A DNA stretch of 10,286 nucleotides, taken from Oscillospiraceae bacterium (lineage in GTDB: Bacteria; Bacillota; Clostridia; Oscillospirales; Oscillospiraceae). The DNA lies in the NCBI GenBank assembly GCA_020025345.1, contig JAHHSH010000061.1, positions 1 through 10,286 on the forward strand. Direction: 5' to 3'. The translations under genes were made by a program, and so were the position numbers. Shown here piece by piece: positions 1-5,523 of the stretch. Under the pieces are notes generated by a model that saw only the letters and a list, made by a program, of their open reading frames with translations, searched no databases and was not told the origin of the DNA. Numbering within the stretch: the stretch's first letter is position 1; the number at the start of each line of letters is the position of its first letter.

Positions 1-56
1 CTTCTGCCCACAATACTTGGCTGGAGACGGCCTGGGAAGATAGGTAGCGCCAACAC
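1..56 (+). rRNA. 5S ribosomal RNA, 3' part
   Basis: The opening bases match the 3' half of bacterial 5S rRNA. The conserved core ATACTTGGCTGGAGACGGCC (12-31) is the helix IV/loop E region, followed by TGGGA and AGGT, and the molecule closes on GCGCCAACAC (47-56), the usual 3' strand of helix I. The 5' half lies outside the window. Two hairpins with T-runs follow at once, as expected at the end of an rRNA operon. Base pairing at the foot of helix IV (GCCCAC near 6-11 against GTAGC near 45-49) is poorer than usual, so this may be a divergent copy. The 3' end is estimated from the family, not mapped. Confidence 0.88.
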
Positions 57-84
57 AAAAGGACATCCGAAAGGATGTCCTTTT
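57..84 (+). terminator. Intrinsic terminator of the rRNA operon
   Basis: A perfect hairpin, GGACATCC (61-68) / GAAA loop / GGATGTCC (73-80), is flanked by AAAA and TTTT. It starts right after the 5S 3' end. The stable tetraloop and U-tract indicate a rho-independent terminator, and the A-tract on the other side could also make it work on the minus strand. Confidence 0.88.
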
Positions 85-96
85 CCTTTTGCTTTT

Positions 97-131
97 TAAA
101 AGTGGCAGGGAAAATCCCTGCCACTTTTTTA
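97..131 (+). terminator. Second, bidirectional terminator
   Basis: The stem AGTGGCAGGG (101-110) / CCCTGCCACT (116-125) has a 5-nt loop and is followed by T-rich sequence to 130. It has an A-run on its left side, so it can end transcription from either strand. It backs up the rRNA terminator. For the minus strand it sits exactly at the stop codon (129-131) of the decayed HD-domain gene, so it was probably the shared terminator of two convergent units. Confidence 0.85.
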
Positions 132-742
132 TTCACCGTTGGCTATCTTTTCCGCGGTTTCCTGCCGCAGAACAACATGCAACTGCGGAAGACAACGGGA
201 GAAGGCGTAGGATCCTTGGCGTAGGTTAGGTTTATCTCATTCGTGAGAAGGTTCCTAAGTAGAAAGTGGGACGCATTGTGCTGAATAATGCCTTCCAGTT
301 TGTACAGGGCCTCATATATGTGTAAACGGCGTTATAGAGATCTATGGTGCCGTTTGCAGGGGCTTCACCTGTGCCCTGCAGCTGGTATAACAAAATTGAC
401 GAGCTTCCTGCGTTTGCTATGCACGCATCTCTTCATAGAAGGTGGCCATCTGTTGATTGTAAGGGGGGAGGCTGGATAATAGGGAATCCTCCTTCTGACG
501 ATCTGTGCTGTTTTTCAGAAAGGCAGGGATATCGCCGGTGAAGATCTCTCCCCGAGCATGGAGAAGGTACATAGCGATTGTCGTGTGGATGACGACTTTA
601 GGAAATTTATCCTGCAAGAAAAGACCATCAGCCCCAGCCGCCAGCTGTGCTCGGCTACGCTCGCATGGCGGCTGCCAGAAGTATAAGCGTGGCGGGTCGT
701 GTATTTCATCTTTTCAACAGTATGAAGAACTTCAAGATATGT
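129..742 (-). pseudogene. Decayed HD-domain phosphohydrolase (YfbR-like) pseudogene
   Basis: Minus-strand pieces of one protein appear in order but in alternating frames. From about 742 to 622 the reading gives YLEVLHTVEKMK, then TTRHAYTSGSRHASVAEHSW. From about 620 to 400, in a second frame, it gives LQDKFPKVV, LLHARGEIFTGDIPAFLK, KEDSLL and FYEEM, then an in-frame TAG (417-419) followed by QTQEAR. From about 319 to 211, back in the first frame, it gives IYEALYKLEGIIQHNA. From 209 to 129 the second frame gives a tail ending RQETAEKIANGE and TAA. From memory of the YfbR-type 5'-nucleotidase/HD family, the intact order is SVAEHSW, then LIHDxGE, GDIPAF, YKALDKLE and IQHN. Both metal-binding aspartates are gone (HD became HA; ALDKLE became ALYKLE), the start codon appears lost, and about 80 nt near 320-400 match nothing expected. 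It cannot make an enzyme. The family call is firm at motif level; exact lesion positions are approximate. Confidence 0.82.
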
Positions 743-797
743 CGCAGGTTTTATATTCTAACTCTTTTTCTATAGTATTCTGTAGAGACAAAATGAC

Positions 798-826
798 TTG
801 CACAGCTATTTGGATTATAGTACAAT
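798..826 (+). promoter_or_regulatory. Promoter of the PAP2 phosphatase gene
   Basis: A -35 box TTGCAC (798-803), a 17-bp spacer and a -10 box TACAAT (821-826) lie 24 bp upstream of the start codon. Spacing is ideal for the housekeeping sigma factor. The 5' untranslated region would be short, holding the ribosome-binding site GGAGGAGGGA (837-846). Confidence 0.75.
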
Positions 827-850
827 GGTGCAAATTGGAGGAGGGATCAG

Positions 851-1765
851 ATGGAACTACTATATCAACTGCAAGGAATACGCACACCGGCTTTGGATGC
901 AGTGATGTCACTGATTACCCGCATGGGTGAGGAGACCATTTTTATGGTGGTGTCCATCATTGTCTTTTGGTGTATCAGTAAACGAGGCGGCTACTATCTT
1001 TTGACAGTAGGTTTTCTGGGAACCATCGCAAACCAATTCCTAAAGCTGCTCTTCCGTATCCCACGGCCTTGGGTGCTGGATCCGCAATTTGAGATCGTGG
1101 AGAGCGCCCGAGAGGCGGCGACTGGCTACTCATTCCCCAGTGGTCATACTCAAAATGCGGTGGGAACCTTTGGTGGTATTGCCCGCATGGCCAAAAAACG
1201 CTGGGTGAAAGTGTGTAGCATTGTGCTCTTACTGTTGGTCGCGTTCTCACGAATGTATCTGGGTGTCCATACTCCGTGGGATGTGGGTGTCTCCTTCGGC
1301 ATCGGCACTGTACTTGTGTTTGCCGTCTACCCACTGATTCGCAGCACAGAGGAAAAGCCACGCCGGATGTTGTGGATGCTGGCCGGTATGCTGGTCTGCA
1401 GCGGCCTCTATTTGGCCTTCACATACGCATTTCCGTTCCCCGAGGATATTGACATGGCAAACCTCCAAAGCGGAATCTCCAACGGCTGGAAGCTGCTGGG
1501 AGCCACGGCGGGGATGCTGCTGGCTTGCTGGCTGGATCAGGAGTATATCCACTTTGAAACGAAGGCCGTGTGGTGGGGACAGGTTTTGAAAGTCCTGCTG
1601 GGGCTTCTCCTGCTGCTGGTGATTAAGGGCGGACTGAAAGCGCCGCTGATTGCGCTGTGCGGCCATGAGGGGATCGCCGGAGCGATCCGCTACTGTCTGG
1701 TGGTTCTTTTTGCCGGTGCATTGTGGCCGATGACTTTTCGATATTTTGAAAGTTTGAAAAAATAA
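851..1765 (+). CDS. PAP2-family membrane phosphatase
   Basis: This 304-residue integral membrane protein has the three phosphatase signature motifs of the PAP2 (type 2 phosphatidic acid phosphatase) superfamily: K65 with the RP pair at 72-73, PSGH at 96-99, and SR at 133-134 with H140 and D144. In this family H99 and H140 are the catalytic pair, with H140 the nucleophile, attacking phosphate esters of lipids such as phosphatidate or undecaprenyl pyrophosphate; the active site usually faces outside. Hydrophobic segments occur near 27-43, 48-66, 121-137, 146-163, 174-195, 213-227, 245-259 and 280-297, so the chain runs two or three helices beyond the minimal six-helix core. The start is set by GGAGGAGGGA ending 4 bases before the ATG and by a good promoter. 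It is transcribed alone. The substrate cannot be told from sequence. Confidence 0.92.
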   Translation: MELLYQLQGIRTPALDAVMSLITRMGEETIFMVVSIIVFWCISKRGGYYLLTVGFLGTIANQFLKLLFRIPRPWVLDPQFEIVESAREAATGYSFPSGHTQNAVGTFGGIARMAKKRWVKVCSIVLLLLVAFSRMYLGVHTPWDVGVSFGIGTVLVFAVYPLIRSTEEKPRRMLWMLAGMLVCSGLYLAFTYAFPFPEDIDMANLQSGISNGWKLLGATAGMLLACWLDQEYIHFETKAVWWGQVLKVLLGLLLLLVIKGGLKAPLIALCGHEGIAGAIRYCLVVLFAGALWPMTFRYFESLKK

Positions 1766-1853
1766 AGAGAAAAGGGATGGAGCAGTTTTGGATATACCTC
1801 GTGAGGAAGTATTTTTCCATAAGGTTTTAGGAACTTATTCCTAATAGTTGCAT

Positions 1854-1881
1854 TGTTTATACTCTGTATGGAGTATAAACA
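1854..1881. repeat. 11-bp perfect inverted repeat, possible operator
   Basis: TGTTTATACTC (1854-1864) and GAGTATAAACA (1871-1881) are exact inverted complements separated by TGTATG. The inner part, ACTC-TGTATG-GAGT, resembles in shape the sites bound by MerR-family activators, which sit between a -35 and a -10 box. There is no T-run, so it is not an intrinsic terminator. The likely role is a binding site for a dimeric regulator, but no matching gene is adjacent; the role is inferred. Confidence 0.5.
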
Positions 1882-1987
1882 GTATGCTCGTAAAGACGAT
1901 GCGGCTTCAAATGACGGTGGGACGATACTTTTGATTTTGCAGAGTGATAGACTAATCAAAATAAATCGAACAGATGAGGCTACGGAT

Positions 1988-2016
1988 TTGATAAAGTTCT
2001 CTCTACAGCCTGTAAA
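1988..2016 (+). promoter_or_regulatory. Possible promoter of the XRE-type regulator
   Basis: TTGATA (1988-1993), a 17-bp spacer and TGTAAA (2011-2016) form a moderate match about 100 bp upstream of the regulator start. A second, weaker pair, TTGAGC with TACGCT, lies about 30 bp further down. Neither is decisive. Confidence 0.3.
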
Positions 2017-2116
2017 CTGTTTCTCTACTCGTATAAACTACCGGTCGGTTGAGCAAACTTTGCCGTCATGGTACGCTGATTGCGCAGAATAAATACAAGC
2101 GTAGGAGGAATACGAA

Positions 2117-2509
2117 ATGAAAAAATCACTAGGTGTGTTAATTACAGAGCTTAGAAAAGAAAAAGGGATGACCCAGGCACAGCTGGCAGAACAAATGGGT
2201 GTAACAGATAAAGCTGTATCCAAGTGGGAAAGAGATCTATCCTGCCCGGATATCAGCTCCGTTCCAAAGCTGGCAGAAATCCTTGGAGTCACCGTGGATC
2301 AGTTGATGCAGGGCGAAAAATCATCGTCCCCGATCAATAAAAAAGTGCAGGAGATCACGGCATTGATTTTAAGGGCGGTTCCTCTTGCGATGGGCGTCGC
2401 AGTGACCGTACTTATGATTTTGAATCAGCTGGATGCCAGATCTGGGATGATTATGCTGGGCATCGGCCTTGCGTCCATATCTGTTTATTTGTTGCAGGAT
2501 CAAAAATAA
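2117..2509 (+). CDS. XRE-family transcriptional regulator with C-terminal membrane segments
   Basis: The 130-residue protein has a Cro/C1-type helix-turn-helix at about residues 6-63: ITELRKEKGMTQAQLAEQMG, followed by the recognition-helix pattern VTDKAVSKWERD, then a helix ending ILGVTVDQLMQGE. This layout is typical of small clostridial DNA-binding regulators. After a short linker, residues 84-103 and 109-126 are hydrophobic enough to form two membrane helices, so the protein may be membrane-tethered. The start is supported by AGGAGGA (2103-2109) 7 bases before the ATG. It stands alone, so its target is not evident; autoregulation or control through the palindrome at 1854-1881 is possible but unsupported. 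It ends before a strong bidirectional terminator. Confidence 0.9.
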   Translation: MKKSLGVLITELRKEKGMTQAQLAEQMGVTDKAVSKWERDLSCPDISSVPKLAEILGVTVDQLMQGEKSSSPINKKVQEITALILRAVPLAMGVAVTVLMILNQLDARSGMIMLGIGLASISVYLLQDQK

Positions 2510-2573
2510 GCATACTTTGCTTTCCTCTTGGATCGTGTTTGACATCTTCCAATAAATCGAACAATATATAAAG

Positions 2574-2617
2574 AAAATGGAGTGTATCAAAGTCTGATAC
2601 ACTCCATTTTGCTTTTC
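2574..2617 (+). terminator. Bidirectional terminator between convergent genes
   Basis: A perfect 16-bp stem, AAAATGGAGTGTATCA (2574-2589) / TGATACACTCCATTTT (2595-2610), has a 5-nt loop and is followed by GCTTTT. On the minus strand the same hairpin is followed by CTTT and AT-rich sequence. It lies between the convergent XRE-type regulator and adenine deaminase genes and should end both transcripts. Confidence 0.88.
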
Positions 2618-2669
2618 GGTATTGCCAAAACATCCTTATTGGGCATAGCCATTTCTGTTCCGGCCCTTT

Positions 2670-4397
2670 TTACACATACTGTTGGGTATTCACATCTAAA
2701 ACGCCGCGGGTGGTGATGCGCAGCGAGGGGATCACCGGCAGAGCCATGAAGCTGAGGGTCATGAAAGGATCCACACCGGGGGTCACACCCAGCTGGTAGG
2801 CCTGTGCCTTAGCCTCTTCCAAATCGCGGTTCACATTCACGAGGCTGTCATCACTCATGATGCCGGCGATGGGAAGAGCCACCTCGCCCAGCACAGCGCC
2901 GTCACGCATTACGGTGATGCCGCCCTTGTTCTCCACGATGCGATTCACTGCAGCAGCCATATCCTCCTCATTAGCGCCTACCACGATGATATTATGGGAG
3001 TCATGGGAGATACTGGTAGCCACAGCACCCTCGCGCAGGCCGTAGCCTTTGATATAGCCGATACCGATGTGGTGGGTGTTCTTATGGCGCTCGATAACAG
3101 CGATTTTCAGAATGTCTTTTTCCACATCGATGTGGTCGGCATACCCCTCGTCCTGTGTGACGATCTCGCCGGGAATCATGCCGATGACGCCACGGGGGCG
3201 GGGATCGGCGAAGTCATTGGCGGTGAGGGTGGAGACATGGAAGGTGTTGTGGGCGCGCTTGACCAGATAGGGGTCTACCTCCGGTGTGGGGAAGTCCCGC
3301 AGCTGACCGTCAAACATCAGCTGGCCCTTCTTAAAGACCTTCTCAATGTGGAAATTCTCAAAATTGTCGATGACCACAAAGTCACCCAGATAGCCCGGCG
3401 CGATAGCGCCCCGGTTATTGAGCAGGAAGTAGCGGGCAGCGTTGTGGCAGGCAGCTTTGATGGCGGTGATCGGCTCCACGCCCAGAGAGATGGCCTTTTT
3501 CACGATGTAGTCGATATGGCCTTTCTCCAAAAGATCGTTGGGGTGCTTATCATCGGTGCAGAACATACAACGCTCCACATACTGATCGCACAGCAGCGGC
3601 ACCAGCGCCTCCAGATTCCGTGCCGCCGTGCCCTCGCGGATCATGATGAACTGACCGCGGCGCAGCTTTGCCAAAGCGTCCTCCACATCGGAGCACTCGT
3701 GGTCGGAGTAGACACCGGCGGCAATATAGGCATTCAGATCTGCACCGCTCAAACCGGGGGCGTGGCCGTCGATCTTCTTGTGGTGTGCCTGTGCTGCCAC
3801 GATCTTTTCCACCACCTGGGGATCTGCATTTACCGTACCCACAAAGTTCATCATCTCCGCCAGACCCTGGACGCGGGGATGGTCGTAGAAGGAGTCGATG
3901 GCGCGATAGTCCAGATTGGCGCCCGATTCGTCCAGCGGCGTCGCCGGGACGCAGGAGGGCAGCATAAAGCGCACATCTACCGGCAGATCCTCGGTGGCCT
4001 GCAGCATATACTCAATGCCGTCCGTGCCCATCACGTTGGCAATCTCATGGGGGTCAGTGATGACGGTAGTGGTGCCGTGGGGCAGCACCGCCTTGGCAAA
4101 TTCACTGGGGGACACCAGCGAGCTCTCCAGATGGATATGGGCATCGATGAAGCCGGGCAGCACGATCTTGCCGGAGACATCCACCTCCTCAATGCCGTGA
4201 TATTCTCCCATGCCAACGATGAGCCCCTCGGCAACGGCGATATCCGCGTGACAGATCTCGTTGGAGAATACATTCACATAGGAAGCATTTTTCAGCACCA
4301 AATCGGCGGGCATCTTTCCAGCGGCCACTTGGATCACATGGAGTTTCTTGTTCATTTTGCGGTTGATCTTACCGGCATAACTCTCTTTAACGGACAT
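2670..4397 (-). CDS. ade: Adenine deaminase
   Basis: This 575-residue cytoplasmic enzyme hydrolyses adenine to hypoxanthine and ammonia (EC 3.5.4.2), feeding salvage and nitrogen supply. It shows the amidohydrolase metal-binding pattern: PGFIDAHIHLESS with H87 and H89, then GTTTVITDPHEIANV, E181 in the LAEMMNF segment, H212 in IDGHAPGLSG, SDHE at 231-234, and D282/D283 in CTDDKHPND. The C-terminal region contains HNIIVVGANEEDM and the adenine-deaminase-type end around PFMTLSFMALPVIPSLR. Length matches bacterial AdeC proteins (about 570-600). The ATG at 4397 follows an AAGGGAG-type ribosome-binding site; a second ATG 14 codons later (MNKK) is possible but has weaker support. The gene is co-oriented with the upstream phosphoribosyltransferase gene, but a strong terminator and a separate promoter lie between them. 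Confidence 0.96.
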   Translation of the reverse strand: MSVKESYAGKINRKMNKKLHVIQVAAGKMPADLVLKNASYVNVFSNEICHADIAVAEGLIVGMGEYHGIEEVDVSGKIVLPGFIDAHIHLESSLVSPSEFAKAVLPHGTTTVITDPHEIANVMGTDGIEYMLQATEDLPVDVRFMLPSCVPATPLDESGANLDYRAIDSFYDHPRVQGLAEMMNFVGTVNADPQVVEKIVAAQAHHKKIDGHAPGLSGADLNAYIAAGVYSDHECSDVEDALAKLRRGQFIMIREGTAARNLEALVPLLCDQYVERCMFCTDDKHPNDLLEKGHIDYIVKKAISLGVEPITAIKAACHNAARYFLLNNRGAIAPGYLGDFVVIDNFENFHIEKVFKKGQLMFDGQLRDFPTPEVDPYLVKRAHNTFHVSTLTANDFADPRPRGVIGMIPGEIVTQDEGYADHIDVEKDILKIAVIERHKNTHHIGIGYIKGYGLREGAVATSISHDSHNIIVVGANEEDMAAAVNRIVENKGGITVMRDGAVLGEVALPIAGIMSDDSLVNVNRDLEEAKAQAYQLGVTPGVDPFMTLSFMALPVIPSLRITTRGVLDVNTQQYV

Positions 4398-4452
4398 AGT
4401 AGACTCCCTTCTTACATAGGAAAATATTTACCATTTCTTTTATTAATTTCTC

Positions 4453-4481
4453 ATATTAACACAACTTATATAGAATGTCCA
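4453..4481 (-). promoter_or_regulatory. Promoter of ade
   Basis: On the minus strand, TGGACA (4476-4481, five of six to consensus), a 17-bp spacer and TAATAT (4453-4458) lie between the preceding terminator and the ade start. The leader of about 45-50 nt is AT-rich, with no purine-riboswitch signature visible. Confidence 0.6.
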
Positions 4482-4494
4482 TAGAAACTTATGC

Positions 4495-4527
4495 AAAAAA
4501 AGCGGCCACCCGGAAAGGGTGGCCGCT
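4495..4527 (-). terminator. Intrinsic terminator after the phosphoribosyltransferase gene
   Basis: A perfect 11-bp GC-rich stem, AGCGGCCACCC (4501-4511) / GGGTGGCCGCT (4517-4527), with a 5-nt loop is followed on the minus strand by seven T residues (A-run at 4495-4501). It lies 8 bases past the stop codon of the phosphoribosyltransferase gene and should stop most read-through into ade. Confidence 0.92.
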
Positions 4528-4535
4528 GGAGATGC

Positions 4536-5099
4536 TTATTCTTTGACAGTGCCGTCTGCATTGAACAGAGGCAGGGGAGCCAGGAACTTGATATCGGGGC
4601 GATTCTGTGCATCGCCTTCTGCCAGAACGGCAATGCGATCGACCACAGTACCGCCGGCGGCGGCTACCAGAGCCTCCATAGCCAGCAGAGAGCCGCCGGT
4701 GGAGATCACATCATCCACCAGCAAGATACGCTTGCCACGGATGAGATCGGCATCATCGCGGCCCAGATACAGCTTCTGGACACCGGCGGTGGTGATGGAC
4801 TGATCCTCGACGCTCAGGGGATCGGGCATATAGGCCTTGGGACCCTTGCGGGCGATGAAATACTTGGTGGCACCGGACTGGCGTGCCATCTCGTGGATCA
4901 GAGGAATGCTCTTGGCCTCGGCAGTGAAGAGATAGTCGTAACTGTCGGCAGGCACCAGCTTCAAAAGCTCACGGGCACAGGCCACTGTCAGCTCTGCATC
5001 ACCAAAGCAGACAAAAGCGCCGATATACAGATTTTCGTTGACCTTGCAGATGGGAAGGTCACGCTTAAGACCGGCCACGTTCATAGGATAAGTAGGCAT
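4536..5099 (-). CDS. Purine phosphoribosyltransferase, adenine (APRT)-like
   Basis: The 187-residue type I phosphoribosyltransferase carries the PRPP-binding loop ILLVDDVISTGG at 125-136, with the two adjacent aspartates. Enzymes of this group transfer ribose-5-phosphate from PRPP to a free base, giving a nucleotide in the cytoplasm. YLFTAEAKSIPLIHEMA (56-72) and ARKGPKAYM (83-91) fit the COG0503 (adenine/xanthine phosphoribosyltransferase) group, from memory. Adenine specificity cannot be shown from sequence; xanthine or hypoxanthine is possible. Proximity to adenine deaminase supports purine salvage. The start is set by AAGGAG on the minus strand (5105-5110), 5 bases from the ATG. It has its own strong promoter, a structured leader of about 140 nt and its own terminator, so it appears monocistronic. 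Translation may be controlled by the leader. Confidence 0.88.
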   Translation of the reverse strand: MPTYPMNVAGLKRDLPICKVNENLYIGAFVCFGDAELTVACARELLKLVPADSYDYLFTAEAKSIPLIHEMARQSGATKYFIARKGPKAYMPDPLSVEDQSITTAGVQKLYLGRDDADLIRGKRILLVDDVISTGGSLLAMEALVAAAGGTVVDRIAVLAEGDAQNRPDIKFLAPLPLFNADGTVKE

Positions 5100-5110
5100 A
5101 AAAACTCCTT

Positions 5111-5182
5111 CTGCCGCTATTGCACGATATGCTGGGCACTTCTCCGCCTAGCGGCAGGCAGAGGTATATGCACATATCGCAC
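5111..5182 (-). ncRNA. Structured 5' leader with predicted pseudoknot, candidate riboswitch
   Basis: Read on the minus strand, the leader contains outer stem P1, GUGCGAUAUG (5173-5182) with CAUAUCGUGC (5122-5131): 10 pairs including two G-U. Inside lies hairpin P2, CUCUGCCU (5156-5163) with AGGCGGAG (5142-5149). The 6-nt P2 loop GCCGCU (5150-5155) is exactly complementary to AGCGGC (5113-5118), which begins 3 nt after P1 and ends 2 nt before the Shine-Dalgarno AAGGAG (5105-5110). Counting one closing pair on each side, the match is 8 bp, CUGCCGCU with AGCGGCAG, which would compete with the edge of P2. A pseudoknot abutting the ribosome-binding site suggests translational control. An upstream hairpin CGCCG/CGGCG (5197-5201/5183-5187) may add to the fold. 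It lacks the purine riboswitch core; no known class was recognised. Confidence 0.5.
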
Positions 5183-5246
5183 CGCCGTTATTCGGTCGGC
5201 GAACCGTGTTTGTACAAGATATAAAAGGGGAAAATACTACTCCCTC

Positions 5247-5274
5247 ATTATATAGGATGTGGCGAAAAAGTCAA
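5247..5274 (-). promoter_or_regulatory. Promoter of the phosphoribosyltransferase gene
   Basis: On the minus strand, TTGACT (5269-5274), a 16-bp spacer and a perfect TATAAT (5247-5252) predict a start near 5240. That leaves an unusually long 5' untranslated region of about 140 nt before the ATG at 5099, which holds the structured leader. Confidence 0.8.
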
Positions 5275-5428
5275 GGGAACAGGCCATTTGACGCCGTATT
5301 GCAGCGACAAAAAATATCGGTACCGGCGACAAATGCACCATAACTGCACCAAACAGATTTTGAGCATATCGCACAAAAAATTAGGGAGTAATTCTATGCC
5401 GCGCCGGTCAAATGTTGACGCTTTCCGC
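5275..5428. other. Divergent intergenic region upstream of gdhA
   Basis: No believable gene was seen; a 72-codon frame at 5288-5506 lacks a proper ribosome-binding site and known features. Short direct repeats occur: GCGACAAA at 5304-5311 and 5326-5333 (22 bp apart), and TGCACCA at 5334-5340 and 5345-5351 (11 bp apart). These spacings are two turns and one turn of the helix. The palindrome CGGTACCG lies at 5318-5325. These could be regulator sites for gdhA or the divergent gene, but chance is not excluded. Confidence 0.35.
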
Positions 5429-5457
5429 TTGAGAAACGGGGGTGGGGGTGTTATGAT
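5429..5457 (+). promoter_or_regulatory. Promoter of gdhA with a G-rich spacer
   Basis: TTGAGA (5429-5434), a 17-bp spacer and TATGAT (5452-5457, five of six to consensus) lie about 67 bp upstream of the chosen gdhA start. The spacer is unusual in holding two runs of five G (about 5438-5442 and 5444-5448). Confidence 0.68.
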
Positions 5458-5523
5458 GCAGATAGATAAGATATACGGTACAGCATTAACAGGAGCAAGT
5501 GAATAAAAATGGAGGGAAACGCG

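Larger units (their letters stand above)
1766..2116. other. 350-bp stretch without a convincing gene
   Basis: The possible reading frames here (for example 1853-2092 plus, 1690-1959 minus) have no usable ribosome-binding site and no recognisable family. No strong terminator follows the phosphatase gene; a small TAGGAA/TTCCTA repeat (1828-1843) has no T-run. The notable content is a long palindrome at 1854-1881 and, near the right end, the leader of the XRE-type regulator. The region could hold remnants of something decayed, but I could not identify it. Confidence 0.5.

Noticed and set aside
505..930. Plus-strand frame of 141 codons overlapping the start of the PAP2 gene
   Set aside because: It runs antisense to the HD-domain relic and across a promoter, has no ribosome-binding site, its composition is not protein-like and no family is recognisable.
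1797..1843. Possible terminator after the PAP2 gene (CCTC/GAGG and TAGGAA/TTCCTA repeats)
   Set aside because: The first stem would have only a 2-nt loop, and the second has no T-run; neither meets the usual terminator pattern.
1853..2092. 79-codon plus-strand frame between the PAP2 and regulator genes
   Set aside because: It has no ribosome-binding site, starts inside the long palindrome and shows no recognisable motif; it could be a remnant but I cannot support it.
2994..4484. 496-codon plus-strand frame opposite adenine deaminase
   Set aside because: It is an antisense shadow of a clearly conserved enzyme gene; the low stop frequency follows from codon bias of the real gene.
5100..5240. 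Purine riboswitch in the phosphoribosyltransferase leader
   Set aside because: The three-way junction core (GATATGG, TTCTACC and the closing junction bases) is absent; the fold seen is a different, pseudoknotted one.
5438..5450. G-quadruplex upstream of gdhA
   Set aside because: Only two long G-runs are present; four are needed for an intramolecular quadruplex.
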